A model generated the notes under the pieces. The model was not told the origin of the DNA and searched no databases. It worked only from the letters and a program-made list of their open reading frames with translations. Positions 10,488 through 23,495 of a stretch of DNA of 64,000 bases are shown here, in pieces (the first letter of the stretch is position 1; every line of letters starts with the position of its first letter). This DNA is from Haematobia irritans. Taxonomy: Eukaryota > Arthropoda > Insecta > Diptera > Muscidae. The DNA is taken from contig NC_134400.1 of assembly GCF_050003625.1 (NCBI RefSeq), positions 44,626,557 to 44,690,556 on the forward strand, in the 5' to 3' direction. Both the position numbers and the translations under genes were made by a program.

Positions 10488-11702
10488 GTAAGTTCAAATG
10501 TAAAAACAAATCTCATATTTCGATCATTTGGGCGGCGGTATTGTGTATCACCGGAAATGCATTGTTGCCAATTGACTGGGCTTTTATGTTTATTTTCCCA
10601 CTAAATGATATTTGTAAAATCCATTCAAAGTGTATTTGTGTGTATGTGTGAGTGAGTGTGTATAAACGCATTTTGAGCGAATGAAAGTTTACATACAACG
10701 TTTCCCAATAGAGGGATCCCAAAGAAGCCTTCTTAAATGAGCAATTTAAGATAATGAAATGGATTTATTTTAGATAATTTGGAATAAACTGTAAGTGGTT
10801 ACGTGGTCCAAAAAAGTTAAAATTTTTAATCGATTTGAAAAAAATTTATATATACACATATTTAACGTAATTATTTTGTTGTTGTAAATAAATTGACTCA
10901 TTTTGGAAAATTATAATCTAATTTGTGCAAATTTTGAACTACTTCATCCTCGTTTTCCTCATTTTTAATTCATGTCTTTAGAGTCAGCAAAAATTAAAAA
11001 AAAAAAAATGTCTCACATTGCGGACATTTCGAATAGAATTGACTATTTTTCATTCAATAAAATAAAATTAAATTGACTTTACAAATTTTCTTTGACTTTT
11101 GAGGGCGCATCCAAGCAAGTGAAAAATTTTCGATCATTTTCTTAATTGACTTTATTTTTTATTTTTATTAAAAAAATTATGGCGTCAGTACAATTTTTAA
11201 TTTCTGAGTGTTTCAAAGTTTTTCTAAGTGGTTTCACCGCAATATCGATGTTCCATATTGCGGTGAAGCCACCTTTGGGAATTTTCAAAAAGTGGCAAAT
11301 TTCGAAAAAAAAAATGACAAAATTATTTAAAAGTAGCACTAAAAGCGGCACAACCTTAAAAAATAAATACTGCTATGAGGTCAAGTTAAAATTTATTTTG
11401 CGAATTCATACAAATAGGAGAACAAATCCTATTTAAAATTATTTTTAAAGCGTTTATAAAATAATCAGGCGGCCTTTCAATTATATCTTTAAATTTATTT
11501 ACGATATCAAAATAATTTATATCATCATTGTTTTTTTTTTGGTTGTTTTGGAGTTGCATTTTTCGCGGTTACTTTATTAAAACAGTTCAATATAAAGCAG
11601 ATAATTAACTTAATTGATGCGTAGTTTCTTGTTCCTCTAAATTTCGGAAAGACATTATGGGAATATGTTTTTTTCATTTATAATTTTGATTATTTCAGGA
11701 AA
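10488..11702. other. Unassigned, probable intronic DNA with a hairpin
   Basis: No gene was recognised. At 11228-11244 and 11256-11272 lies a 17-bp inverted repeat (arm GTGGTTTCACCGCAATA, one mismatch, 11-bp loop). Its left arm resembles the SINE body segment 'ctaagtggtttcactgcaat'. Confidence 0.4.
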
Positions 11703-12059
11703 GGTTAGGTTAGGTTAGGTTAGGATATGTGGCAGCCCGATGTATCAGGCTCACTTAGACTATTCAGTCCATTGTGATACCACAGTGGTGAACTTCTCTC
11801 TTATCACTGAGTGCTGCCCGATTCCATGTTAAGCTCAATGACAAGGGACCTCCTTTTTATAGCCGAGTCCGAACGGCGCTCCACATGCCAGTGAAACCAC
11901 TTAGCGAAGCTTTGAAACCCTCAGAAATGTCACCAGCATTACTGAGGTGGGATAATCCACCGCTGCAAAACTTTTTGGTGTTCGGTCGTAGCAGGAATCG
12001 AACCCACGACCTTGTGTATGCAAGGCGAGCATGCTAACCATTGCACCACGGTGGCTCCC
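11703..12059 (-). mobile_element. tRNA-derived SINE, copy 2 (reverse)
   Basis: A complete reverse copy. The tail reads GGTTAGGTTAGGTTAGGTTAGG at the left, the body follows, and the tRNA-like head (B box as GGAATCGAACC on this strand) lies near 11995-12058. An 11-bp target duplication ATTTCAGGAAA flanks it (11692-11702 and 12060-12070), showing insertion by target-primed reverse transcription. The GGTTA run is the SINE tail and not a telomere. Confidence 0.92.
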
Positions 12060-12400
12060 ATTTCAGGAAAAGTATTCGCGAAAATAAAGCGATTTTCAAC
12101 TCGAAAACCGAACATAGTGCTCACCTTAATGCGGATCTAAGAATCTTCTTTTATTCATTTTTTTTGACATTCATGTTAATTCGTGATAAAATTTGTCCAC
12201 AATTTTCGGGTAAAATTTTAGTATATTAGCTTTAACTGTAATAATCTCAGTTTCATTATTTGAAATTATTTGTGATTTGGATTTTGGCCTATTTCTTTAA
12301 GATACAAATAATATCGATATCTGCTAAATCACTAATTGCAATATAACACTTTTCAAAAAAAATATATATATATTTATTTGTAATAGAATATTTTTGTTAA

Positions 12401-12974
12401 ATATCCCAGCAAAAAAAATTTGGAAGTTCTTCCAAAGACACAACTTTAAAAGCACTTCCAGAAGATGCACTCCCAATGATGTTCTTTATTTTAACTACCC
12501 AGGAAGTTCTTTTAATTAAATTTTTTTAACTTGGTTTTTTCATACTTTTAATGGGTAATTTTAACATTTTTGTTTCAAATAGGTTAAAAACAGAGTAAGA
12601 ATTCATAAAAAAAAACATAAATTTTTTCGAAAAAAATGCTAAATTCAATCTGAAAAAATTGTGAATTTTTGAAAATATTTGAGGTCAAACGTTTCCGACA
12701 AGCGTTAGAATCCATTAAAAATTATAAAAAAGTATAAAAATTACTTATTTGACAAAATATGACAGAATTTTTTAATTTACATCCAAAACATTGAATTCGG
12801 ATCACACCTAAAGAAGTGATGCAAATTCAGTGCAGCGGCTGTTAAAATGGAGGACTTCCGTCCTATGACAAGCCCATGTTAAATTCATCGCTTCTGCGTC
12901 AATTTTGCACCACTTCCGGATCCAAAAAGAACATTTTTATTACTTTTTTGGCGACGCTTTTTTTGCTAGGATAT
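12401..12974 (+). mobile_element. Q-family TIR element, copy 2
   Basis: The best-preserved single Q copy, 574 bp. It starts ATATCCCAGCAAAAAAA and ends TTTTTTTGCTAGGATAT, a 17-bp terminal inverted repeat with one mismatch. The interior matches copies 1 and 3. It is non-coding and the superfamily is not assigned. ATATCC could be part of the repeat or of a palindromic target. Confidence 0.75.
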
Positions 12975-13937
12975 TAAATAAACAATTTAGAAGGTTTCGC
13001 TTTGGAATGTTTTGTTAAAGGTATTCATACTTTTCATAATATAAACTAAAATTTAAGATAAATCTCGTTGGTATTTGACAGTGAATTTTGGATTTTTCAT
13101 ACTTTCTCTAATTTCTTAGGACATATTTCTTCCAACTTTTCTCTAATGAAGAAATGCTTCAATACTGTCCACTGTTCCAGCATTCAGTTTCAGGATTATA
13201 GTCTGTCAAACTGGAACAATCAGTCTCAAAGAGAGATTGCAATTTTTTTAAACTGAGGCCTTATGGAATTCATCATCAATTATTCCTTGTGGTTGCAATG
13301 CAAACCATAAACATTTTCATATTTATAGTAGACTTGATATTTAATGTCATAATAAATTTCCATATTCAAATTACGCTTTACCAATTAAATTGAATCATAA
13401 CTGTTCATGTAATAATAAGAATTAATGGATCAAAGCTGTTTATCGTTGGTGCACAATATTCAATTATCTTTATGGTGATAACTACCTATAAAATTTAAAC
13501 TTTTGAAAATGTTGCATACATTGTTGGAAAAGTGGCACAAAATCTTAAAAAGTATCACATTTAGTGGCACAAAAATGGCACCGACCAAAAAAGTGGCAAA
13601 TTTTCCACTAAAGTGGCACAACGGTAACGCTGAACATGATACAAATAAGCTAATAATAATTTGTCAAATTGAAGAAAATTTATTCAAAATAATAATTTTT
13701 TTCTGTTGTTTAAAAAAATGCCATTCATTTGAATTAAAAATTGTTAAAATGTGTTTAGCGCTATATGAAGAATCTTATGTCCTCAGTTTCAGAAAACTGC
13801 ACTCATTTCTGGAAAATATGAGCTATTTATATATTTAGTAACATTGTGTACTTCATTTATATAAAACTTTTTGTTCTCATTTTTAGTTAACGTCATTAAA
13901 GTAAGCAAAAAATACAAAGAAAGAAATATCATCTATA
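12975..13937. other. Unassigned DNA with AGTGGCACA cluster
   Basis: No gene was recognised. Between 13525 and 13622 the phrase 'agtggcaca/aaa' recurs five times or more. Similar words occur near 11290-11350, so this is probably a fragment of another dispersed repeat. Confidence 0.35.
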
Positions 13938-14438
13938 TATTTCCAATTAAAAAGTTGATTGAAGTTGAAAAATGTTCCAATTAAAAAATAATTGATATAA
14001 TAATCTTTATGATCAAGATGGAAACGTTAAGTTAATTAAGTCAATGATAGAAAATTTTTAATTAAAAATTAATTGAAACAATTAACTTTTTATCGAATTC
14101 GGAAGACGAAGTCAGATGGAATATTTTTATTTTTTTATCAAAACTTTATTTCAAACAATCAATTTTGTAATCAAACTAAAAACTCTAAGCCAGTTAAGAA
14201 AGTAATTGAAAATAGTTACGTTTTAAATAACAAAATTAATTATGTTTTCCAATCAACATGAATTAAATTTTTATTTGAATCAATTACAACATTAATTTTT
14301 TAATCAAATATTTTTTGATGCTCAATTAAAACTGTGATTGATACTAACATTTTCGTGATTGAAGGCATTTCAATTAAAAAATTAATTGGATCAATTAATT
14401 TTGTGATTGAATTAGAAAAGGTTTTTTGGTGTGTAATT
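13938..14438 (+). repeat. R-family TTAATTG-rich element, copy 2
   Basis: Closely similar to 5683-6238: 'ttccaattaaaaagttgattgaagttgaaaaa' at the start and 'gtgattgaattagaaaagg' at the end. The right boundary is 'ggtgtg'. Non-coding. Confidence 0.6.
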
Positions 14439-16006
14439 AAAAAAAAATAATCTCACATTTGGCAAAATTGAAATAAAATCGACTAAGTTTCATGAATAAA
14501 GTTAAATCGGCTATAAAAAACTCGTTGTCTGTTTTTCAGGGATATCTAACCTAACATAACATTGAATCCTATCATGAAGGATAAAAGAAATTATAGAACT
14601 CTTTTAGCTGCCTATTGATCCGTCCAGACTATAAGTTATCCGGACGACAGTTTTTTTTGCTGATATGAATAACAAAAATGTTTCAGTGTAAAATAAAAAT
14701 AATTTTTTTTTAATATTTTCTGAGGCTTTTTTTAAGTAAATTACATGTAATTGAGGTAAATTACATTTAATTGAAGAAAATTGAATTAATTCAGAAAAAC
14801 ATCCATTTTATTAAGAAACATATTCTTAAATAAATAAACAATAATTTTGGTAATATAATACATTTTTTTGAAAGTATACTAACAAGTTGTAAATCAAATC
14901 AAATTTTAACATTAATGAAATTTAAACTTTATATCGTTTACTCAATTGCGGTTTAATTAATTTTCGAATTTGGTCTCATGTAGTATAAAATTTTCTTAGC
15001 ATCATCAATTCGTGGCTGTCATTTAATGATCGATTGCAATCACAACATTCGTAGAATATTAAGTATATCCGTTTTCCCGTAAATATGCATACCATTTCAT
15101 ATGAGTCGATAAATGCAAGGTGAGTGTCCGTGCAGGATATACATTTTCGTTGTTCCATATAAATGCTATTAAATTTTATTTTTAGCGTTTTTTTTATATT
15201 TTTTCTCGGGGGTAATATTAATTTAATTTCAGATTTATTTTTCTTTTGGGTTGGCATTTTTTCCTTTTTATAAAAAAAAACAAAAAAATCAGCAAAATGA
15301 TGAAATCTATAAAGTCATCGTTTTTTTTTTTAATTTTGCAGTTGGCCGGTTAAAAGAACTTGTGTTTTGCATATTAAATTGGTTTTTGGGTTGTGTCGAT
15401 TTTGAAAATGTTATTATATTCATTGAGGTGCATGTATGTGTGAATTTGAACAATTTATTGCATTTTACACCGGGCATTTTATCTGGGGTCCCTGGCCCCT
15501 TTTTTTTATTTGCTGACATCTACTTTGGCCTCAGACGCGGTTAAATTTACAAAAAAAAAAATAGTTTATAAAATAATAAACATTTTGTTTCATTTTAGTA
15601 TTTTTAAGCCCTAAATAAATTTTATATAAAAATGCTATTTGATTTGGAATTTGATTTCTATTTTTTTTGGTTCAAAAGTTTTGTCCGTAAATACCCAAGG
15701 TCATAGGAAGGTTAGTCGTTGTGTCCAACCAATTGATTGATTGTTGGTCGCCCCCACATGTTCAATGAACGACAACATGATCGTAGTTTGAATAGTTAAT
15801 TAGTGTAAAAATTTGAAATTTTACATAGATAGTCTATTTTATCAGTGACAATCTCATCAAATTATTTCAGTCTTTGAAAACTACCAAATATTTTGAAGTT
15901 TTTCCACGTATAGGTTGTAACATTTTTTATTCAATGCTTGAGTTAGTATTTAATATAAATTTTCGTAAAAATGCAAATTCTCTGAAATTAATGTACGATT
16001 CTATTT
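14439..16006. other. Unassigned DNA with a cysteine-bearing minus-strand frame
   Basis: The only notable frame is 14976-15257 on the minus strand (93 codons). After a Lys-rich start it contains a CISC pair and an ECCDC cluster, spaced like a possible metal-binding module. I do not recognise a family, and the base composition is that of the surrounding AT-rich DNA, so I do not call it a gene. Confidence 0.3.
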
Positions 16007-18220
16007 TTATACCCTCCATCATAGGATGGGGGTATATTAACTTTGTCATTCCGTTTGTAACACATCGAAATATTGCTCTAAGACCCCATAAAGTATATAT
16101 ATTCTGGGTCGTGGTGAAATTCTGAGTCGATCTAAGCATGTCCGTCCGTCCGTCCGTCCGTCCGTCCGTCCGTCCGTCTGTTGAAATCACGCTAACTTCC
16201 GAACGAAACAAGCTATCGACTTGAAACTTGGCACAAGTAGTTGTTATCGATGTAGGTCGGATGGTATTGAAAATGGGCCATATCGGTCCACTTTTACGTA
16301 TAGCCCCCATATAAAGGGACCCTCAGATTTGGCTTGTGGAGCCTCTAACGGAAGCATATTTCATCCGATCCGGCTGAAATTTGGTACATGGTGTTGGTAT
16401 ATAGTCTCTAACAATCGTGCAAAAATTGGTCCACATCGGTCCATAATTATATATAGCCCCCATATAAACCGATCCCCAGATTTGGCTTGTGGAGCCTCTA
16501 AGAGAAGCATATTTCATCCGATCCGGCTAAAATTTGGTACATGGTGTTGGTATATGGTCTCTAACAATCATGCAAAAATTGGTCAACATCGGTCGATAAT
16601 TATATATAGCCACCATATAAACCGATCCCCAGATTTGGCTTGCGGAGCCTCAAAGAGAAGCAAATTTCATCCGATCCGGCTGAAATTTGGCACATGATGT
16701 TGGTATATGGTCTCTAAGAACCATGCAAAAATTGGTCCACATCGGTCCATAATTATATATAGCCCCCATATAAACCGATCCCCAGATTTGGCTTGTGGAG
16801 CCTCTAAGAGAAGCATATTTCATCCGATCCGGCTGAAATTTGCTACATGGTGTTGGTATATGGTCTCTAACAACCATGCAAAAATTGGTCCATATCGGTC
16901 CTTAATTATATATAGCCCCCATATAAACCGATCCCCAGATTTGGCTTGTGGAGCCTCTAAGAGAAGCATATGTCATCCGATCCGGCTGAAATTTGGTACA
17001 TGGTGTTGGTATATGGTCTCTAACAATCATGCAAAAAGTGGTCCACATCGGTCCATAATTATATATAGCCCCTATATAAACCGATCTCCACATTTGGCTT
17101 GCGAAGCCTCAAAGAGAAGCAAATTGCATCCGATCCGGCTGAAATTTTGTACATGGTATTGGTATATGGTCTCTAGCAACCGTGCAAAAATTGGTCCATA
17201 TCGGTCCATAATTATATATAGCGCACATATAAACCGATCCCCAGATTTGGGTTGCGGAGCCTCTAAGAGAAGCAAATTTCATCCGATCCGGTTGAAATTT
17301 GGTACATGGTATTGGTATATGGTCTCTAGCAACCGTGCAAAAATTGGTCCATATCGGTCCATAATTATATATAGCCCCCATATAAAACGTTCTCCAGATT
17401 TGACCTCCGGAGCCTCTTGGAGGAGCACAATTCATCCGATCCGGTTCAAATTAGGAACGTGGTGTTAGTATATGGTCGCTAACAAACATACCAAAATTGG
17501 TCCAATCACACAAAAATTGGTCCATATCGGTTCATAATCATGTTTGCCACTGAGCCAAAAATAATCTATCAAAATTTTATTTCTATAGAAAATTTTGTCA
17601 AAATTTTATTTCTAGAGAAAATTTTGTTAAAATTTTATTCGGTTCATAATAAAATTTTCATCATTGTCAAAATTTTATTTCTATAGAAAATTTTGTTCAA
17701 ATTTTATTCGGTTCATAATTATGGTTGCCACTCGAGCCAAAAATAATCTACCAAGATTTTATTTTTATAGAAAAATTTGTCAAAAGTTTATTTCTATAGA
17801 AAATTTTGTTAAAATTTTATTTCTGTAGACATTTTTGTCAAAATTTTCTTTCTATAGAAAATTTTGTGAAAATTTTTATTTCTATAGAAAATTTTGTGAA
17901 AATTTTATTTCTATAGAAAATTTTGTTAAAATTTTATTTCTGTAGAAAATTTTGTCAAAATTTTATGTCTACTTTGTCAAACTGAATTATATACGTATTG
18001 GATCGATCTTTTTTTGATTTAATATATACCACGTATGGACTTACATACAGTTTAGAAGACGGTGTTAGGAGGTTTTAAGATACCTTGCCATCGGCAAGCG
18101 TTACCGCAACTCAAGTAATTCGATTGTGGATGGCAGTGTTTAGAAGAAGTCTCTACGCAATCCATGATGGAGGGTACATAAGCTTCGGCCTGGCCGAACT
18201 TACGGCCGTACATACTTGTT
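16007..18220 (+). mobile_element. C-family element, full length (C1)
   Basis: From TTATACCCTCC to ...CATACTTGTT. In order it contains: a 5' end that folds on itself (ATACCCTCCATC with GATGGGGGTAT); a (TCCG)9 microsatellite at 16141; about seven 153-bp repeats (16290-17480); a 29-bp minisatellite (17570-17975); and a unique 3' part ending with a TTCGGCC-T-GGCCGAA hairpin about 20 bp before the end. There are no terminal inverted repeats and no clear target duplication, and it sits in T-rich DNA. This layout recalls Helentron-associated (HINE/DINE-like) elements, which is an inference. Frames up to 253 codons on both strands exist only because 153 is divisible by three. Confidence 0.85.
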
Positions 18221-18479
18221 TTGTTCTATTTAGTTTGTAGAGTTATAGTTAACATGACTTTATTTAGTTTCTTTTATTTTAGATATATTTAATCAATTTA
18301 AATTTACTTTAATTTAATTAAACTCAATTTAATGAAACAGTATCATTTGTAATTTAGGCTTATGTTAATGTATCTTAATATAGTTAATTACAAAAAGTCA
18401 ACGAAAATTTCTAGACGATTTAACGTCATTTGAGTTTATTAAATTTAGTTGATTTTAGTTAATATTTGCCAAATGTGAA
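18221..18479. other. Unassigned AT-rich DNA
   Basis: Tracts of TTTAGTT and AATTTAA words; nothing gene-like. Confidence 0.4.
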
Positions 18480-19430
18480 AAAAATTTGCTCACTTTCGGA
18501 CATGAACTATGAATAAGCGAAAAAAATCCAAAAACAATTAATTGGATCCAAAGATTTTGATGTTCCCCTCCGAGCCAAAGATACTGCTCCTTTAAAATAA
18601 GGAATTTTTATGGTGCTTTAAATCTAGGCTCCATAAAATAGTAATTAGCATACAGATCTCATTTATTGAATTTTCATTATATTTTTGCCAGTTAAAAATG
18701 TAAATTATGAAAGATTCCAAAAAGTGATACATATTTTCTTGATTTCTAATAAAGGAAAACTTTTAACCAAAGATGCAAAATCCTCCAAATAAGTATTAGC
18801 CAATATTTGAAGCTTGTTTTATCCAAAGATTCAATATCTCAGTTAATCTAAAAATTATTTCTTTAAATCAAAAAAGTTTTTATTTACTTTAAAAAATTTG
18901 CCTCACTTCAAAGACATACGAATTTAACGTAGAGGCACAAATTTCAATGATTTGTGTCTGAAATTTAAAGAAAAAAATCTTAATGCTAAGAGTGTGAACT
19001 TTATTTTAATTAATTTTAATTAATTTTTTTAAGAAATTTGCTTAATATTGCCTATTATTATAATAAATCAATATTTGTTTCAGTGCACAAATGAAGCATA
19101 CAATTCTACTAAATTGGATATTCGTACAAAATAGTTCGTAATTTTCTAAAATGATTAAATTTTACTTAAATTGTGTCTTGAACTTCTTTACTTTAAGAAC
19201 AATTTTCCTTAGTTCAATTACAAACGACTGTAACCCGGCTTTAACCTTTGAAGGAAAGATTATTAAACTTCTTTAATTAAAATTTAATTCTTTTAGAGAA
19301 ATTCGTCCTCAATATTGTGTAAACTGCGTGTCCTACAATTTAGGCTGCATAATCTTGTGTAGTAAAAGTCAAACTAAATTGAATTACGATGTTATTTAAT
19401 TAAAATTATTCATATAAAGCAACCATACAC
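18480..19430 (+). repeat. F-family dispersed repeat, copy 1
   Basis: It shares ordered phrases with 54866-56050 and 31660-32612: 'gagccaaagatactg', 'aaggaattttta', 'tttaaatctagg', 'agattcaatatctcag', 'aatattgtgtaaactg', 'tgtcctacaatttagg'. It is non-coding and diverged. Where F copies have clear ends they resemble TACACTGAAAA, similar to the TA-CAC element group. Confidence 0.55.
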
Positions 19431-19667
19431 AGAAAAAATTGACTTTGTTTATGGGCCACAAAAATGCATTTTTGTGTGGTCGAGTGGAATTTTTGTGTGG
19501 GTGAGTTGCTCATATTTGCATGATTTGACATCGGATTTGTTCATTCAATTGCTTATAACATTGTCATTTTTCGGTCGTTTTTCCATTAGTTGGTCTTATA
19601 ACATTTTCAATGGTTTGTACTTTACCGGCGGAAAAGGGTCATTGTAAAACATGTTTTTTATACCCTC

Positions 19668-20883
19668 CACCATAGGATGGGGGTATATTAACTTTGTCAT
19701 TCCGTTTGTAACACATCGAAATATTGCTCTAAGACCCCATAATGTATATATATTCTGGGTCGTGGTGAAATTCTGAGTCGATCTGAGCATGTCCGTCCGT
19801 CCGTCTGTTGAAATCATGCTAACTTCCGAACGAAACAAGCTATCGACTTGAAACTTGGCACAAGTAGTTGTTATTGATGTAGGTCTGATGGTATTGCAAA
19901 TGGGCCATATCGGTCCACTTTTACGTATAGCCCCCATATAAACGGACCCCCAAATTTGGCTTTCGATCGCTCTAAGAGAAGCAAATTTCATCCGATCCGG
20001 CTGAAATTTGGTACATGGTGTTAGTATATGGTCTCTAACAATCGTGCAAAAATTGGTCCATATCGGTCCATAATTACATATAGCCCCCATATAAGCCCAT
20101 CCCCCGATTTGGCTTGCGGAGCCTCTAAGAGAACCAAATTTCATCCGATCCGGCTGAAATTTGGTACTTGGTGTTAGTATATGGTCTCTAACAACCATGC
20201 AAAAATTGGTCCACATCGGTGCATAATTACATATAGCCCCCATATAATGCGATCCCCCGATTTGGCTTGTCCATATCGGTCTATAGTTATATATAGCCGA
20301 TCCCCAATCACACAAATATTGGTCCATATCGGTTCATATTCATGGTTGCCACTCGAGCCAAAAATAATCTACCAAAATTTTATTTTTATGGAAAACATTG
20401 TCAAAATGTTATTTCTATAGAAAATTTTGTCAAAATTTTATTTCTATAGAAAATTTTGTAAAAATTTTATTTCTATAGAAAATTTTTGTCACAATTTTAT
20501 TTCTATAGAAAATTTTGTCAAAATTTTATTTTTATAGAAAATTTTTTCCAAATTTTATTTCTATAGAAAATTTTTTCCAAATTTTACTTCTATAGAAAAT
20601 GTCAAAATTTTATTTTGTCAAAATTTTATTTCTATAGAAACTTTAAACTTAATTATATACGTATTTAATCGGCCTTTTTAGTTTAATATATACTACGTAT
20701 GGACTACCTTGTAATTTAGAAGACGGTGTTAGGAAGTTTTAAGATACCTTGCCATCGGCAAGTGTTACCGCAACCCAAGTAATTCGATTGTGGATGACTG
20801 TCTTCAGTAGAAGTTTCTACGCAATTCATGGTGGAGGGTACATAAGCTTCGGCCTGGCCGAACTTACGACCGTATATACTTGT
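19668..20883 (+). mobile_element. C-family element (C2), shorter array
   Basis: Same 5' hairpin end and 3' hairpin end as C1, but with only two CCGT units, two to three 153-bp repeats and about ten 29-bp units. It inserts after a T run and is followed by a T run. The length differences from C1 lie wholly in the internal tandem repeats, so these expand and contract while the ends are conserved. Confidence 0.85.
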
Positions 20884-22077
20884 TTTTTTTTTTTTTTTTG
20901 AAAATGTTCCTTTTTCGCACCGATATGTTTTGAACCTCTTAACTTATCACAGATTAATTTATGAACGATTGTTCTCATCTCAATACCTTTAATTTAAGTA
21001 CCAACATAATCGGACATTTCTAACTCGAGATATAATTTGTTTAGTGAAAAAAAGAGCTAAAAACTAAAAATAACGGGATATCTCAAAAACTGTTCCATAA
21101 AACATTTTTTAACATTTTTTTTTTCAAATTCAGCAGATCAAAATACATAAGAAAAGTCAACTCTCATCAAATGTACATTTGCAGTGTAAACTAGTGTAAT
21201 AGAAATAGTAGAAAGTCTATTTTTTCAAAATTTTGAAAACTTGATTTAAGTTAATTTAATTATTTTTTTTTAAGTGATCGTGAAAAAAAAGACAAAACAA
21301 AATCATACAAATAATGTAAAAGTCGACTTTTCAAAATTTTGAAAAAGTCGAACTTTCCAATGTTTCAAAAAGTCGTAAAGACAAATTTTCAAAATTGTGA
21401 AATAGCCAAAAGGTAGGTTAAAAGGTTAAAGTGGCAGCTTGATTAAATTTCAGGCTCACTTAGACTATTCAGGTCTACCAAAAGGTAGACCTTTGCAAAA
21501 TTTTAACTCAACTTTTCCAAAAATGCAGAAATTCTGACAGAAAATTTTTTGCAATGAATGTTATAACCATGATCAAATTTTCTTCATGTGTTTTCCTTAA
21601 TAGTAATAGAAACGAAGACAACTTGTAAGTGGTTATCTAAGATATTTCAAAAACTAATTATTTGAGGCTTTCGAGGCTTATCATTGAAATTACGAAAACC
21701 ACAACTGCTATCATTCACAAAATATAAAAAAAAAATATTTGAATACAATCAACTAATAAGCATAAACAATTAGCGATAATTTCGTAAATAGCCTTTGCAT
21801 GAGTATGGAGTATTCATTCTAACATATAATAAGAAAATCAATTTAATTGAATTAAATTAATTTAAATGCAATAAATATTCCATCTCCTTGTAAATATAAA
21901 TTACATAATTGCTATAAAGCAGCTGTTGTAATTTTTCTATAAGATGGAAAAGAAAACAATAGATGATAGTTCCATTAACCCTCTAATGCCTCACCTTTGT
22001 CTATTAGCTCATAAAAAAATCAGGGTTTATCACACAAAAACAAGAAAAGAAAACAAAAAAATCTATACGGTAAAATC
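20884..22077. other. Unassigned DNA with a SINE fragment
   Basis: At about 21412-21472 'ttaaagtggcagcttgatt' and 'caggctcacttagactattcagg' match the 3' end of the SINE in reverse, a 60-bp decayed fragment. The remainder shows no gene. Confidence 0.45.
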
Positions 22078-22215
22078 CAGGACTGTGGAGCCGGAGTCGG
22101 AGTCTTGGAGTCTGAAGATTTTGCTGGAGTCGGAGTTGTAAAAATTTTGCTCGACTCCGGCTAAACCAAATTTTTTAAAACACTTCACATTCTTGTAACT
22201 AAGCAAGTTTTTACG
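22078..22215 (-). repeat. GACTCC-rich dispersed repeat, copy 2 (reverse)
   Basis: Starts 'aggactgtggagccggagtcgg' and ends at 'cttgtaactaagcaag', the reverse of the flank before copy 1. This confirms that the hexamer core and the flank move together. Confidence 0.65.
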
Positions 22216-22419
22216 CAAATTAGTTTCCATTGCGTTATTCATTCGATCAATGTACAGCATGATTGTAAATGAAAATCAACTTCCAATTACGGCTATCTTT
22301 TGATGCTTCCTAGAATGTTAGACTAGCAGATGGGCTGGATCGATCCATTTTAATACCCGAAATTATTTTTTTTAAATTTTATTTTAAGGCCATATACATA
22401 TGTGGAATATTGACAAAAA

Positions 22420-23495
22420 ATTTTTCAAAGTTGTTTTTTATAGAAAATTTTGTCAAAATGTTATTTCTATACAATGATTTGTCAAAATTTTTTTTCTATA
22501 GCAAATTTTGTCAAAATTTTATTTCTATAAAAAATTTATTCAAAATTGTATTACTATAGAAATATTTTTTTCTAAAGAAAATTTAGTCAAAATTTTATTT
22601 CTATAGAAAATTGGGTCAAAATTTTGTTTCTATAGAATATTTTGCAAAATTTTATTTCTATAGAAAATTTTGCAAAAGTTTGTTTGTTACACAATTTTTT
22701 TTTAAATTTTATTTCTAACGATACTTTTATTTCTATAAAAATTTAAGGCAAAGTTTTATTTCTATAGAAAATTTTGCCAAAATTTTATAGTAATAGATTT
22801 TTTATTAGAAAATTTGGTCAACATTTTATTTCTATAGCAAATTTTGCCAAAATTTTATAGTAATAAATTTTTCTATTAGCAAAATTTTGTCAAAATTTAA
22901 TTTCTATAGAAAATTTAGTCAAAATTTTGTTTCTGTAGAATATTTTGGAGAATTTGATTTACTACACAAAAATTTTTCTAAAATTGTATTTTTATTGATA
23001 ATTTTTTCAAAATTTTATTTCTATAAGAAAAAATTGTCAAATTTTATTTCTATAGCAAATTTTCTCAATTTTTTTTTCTTACTGATGCTCACTGCTTTAA
23101 AAAATGTATTCGAAATTTTATTACTATAGAAATATATTTTTCTATATAAAATTTAGTCAAAATTTTATTTCTATAGAAAATTTAGTCAAAATTTTGTTTC
23201 TATGGAATATGTTATTTTGCAAAATTTTATTTCTATAGAAAATTTTGCAAAATTTTGTTTGCTACACATTTTTTTTTAAATTGTATTTCTATTGATAACT
23301 TTTTGAAACTTTTATTTCTATAAAAATGTTTGCCAAATTTTATTTCTATAAAAATTTTATTTCTATATATTTGGTCAAAATTTGATTTCTATAAAAAATT
23401 TTGCCAAATTTTATTTCTATAGAAAATTTAGTCAAAATTTTGTTTCTGTAGAAAATGTTGCAAAATTTTATTTACTAGACAAAAATTTTTCCAAA
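22420..23495 (+). repeat. Diverged 29-bp minisatellite array
   Basis: About 35 degenerate units of the 'aaaattttatttctatagaa' repeat. They are much more diverged than those at 58.9-64 kb, with insertions and variants such as 'tttgctacaca'. It is probably an old array that is no longer homogenised. The short frames at 22887 and 23382 are artefacts of the repeat. Confidence 0.8.

Noticed and set aside
11701..11725. GGTTA repeat as an interstitial telomere
   Set aside because: It is the tail of SINE copy 2, bounded by its target-site duplication.
15251..15544. 97-codon + frame with hydrophobic stretch
   Set aside because: It starts in poly-A/T-rich sequence, overlaps another frame on the minus strand, and has no family resemblance.
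16141..16180. CCGT run as an independent microsatellite locus
   Set aside because: It is a fixed internal part of every C element and varies in length among copies.
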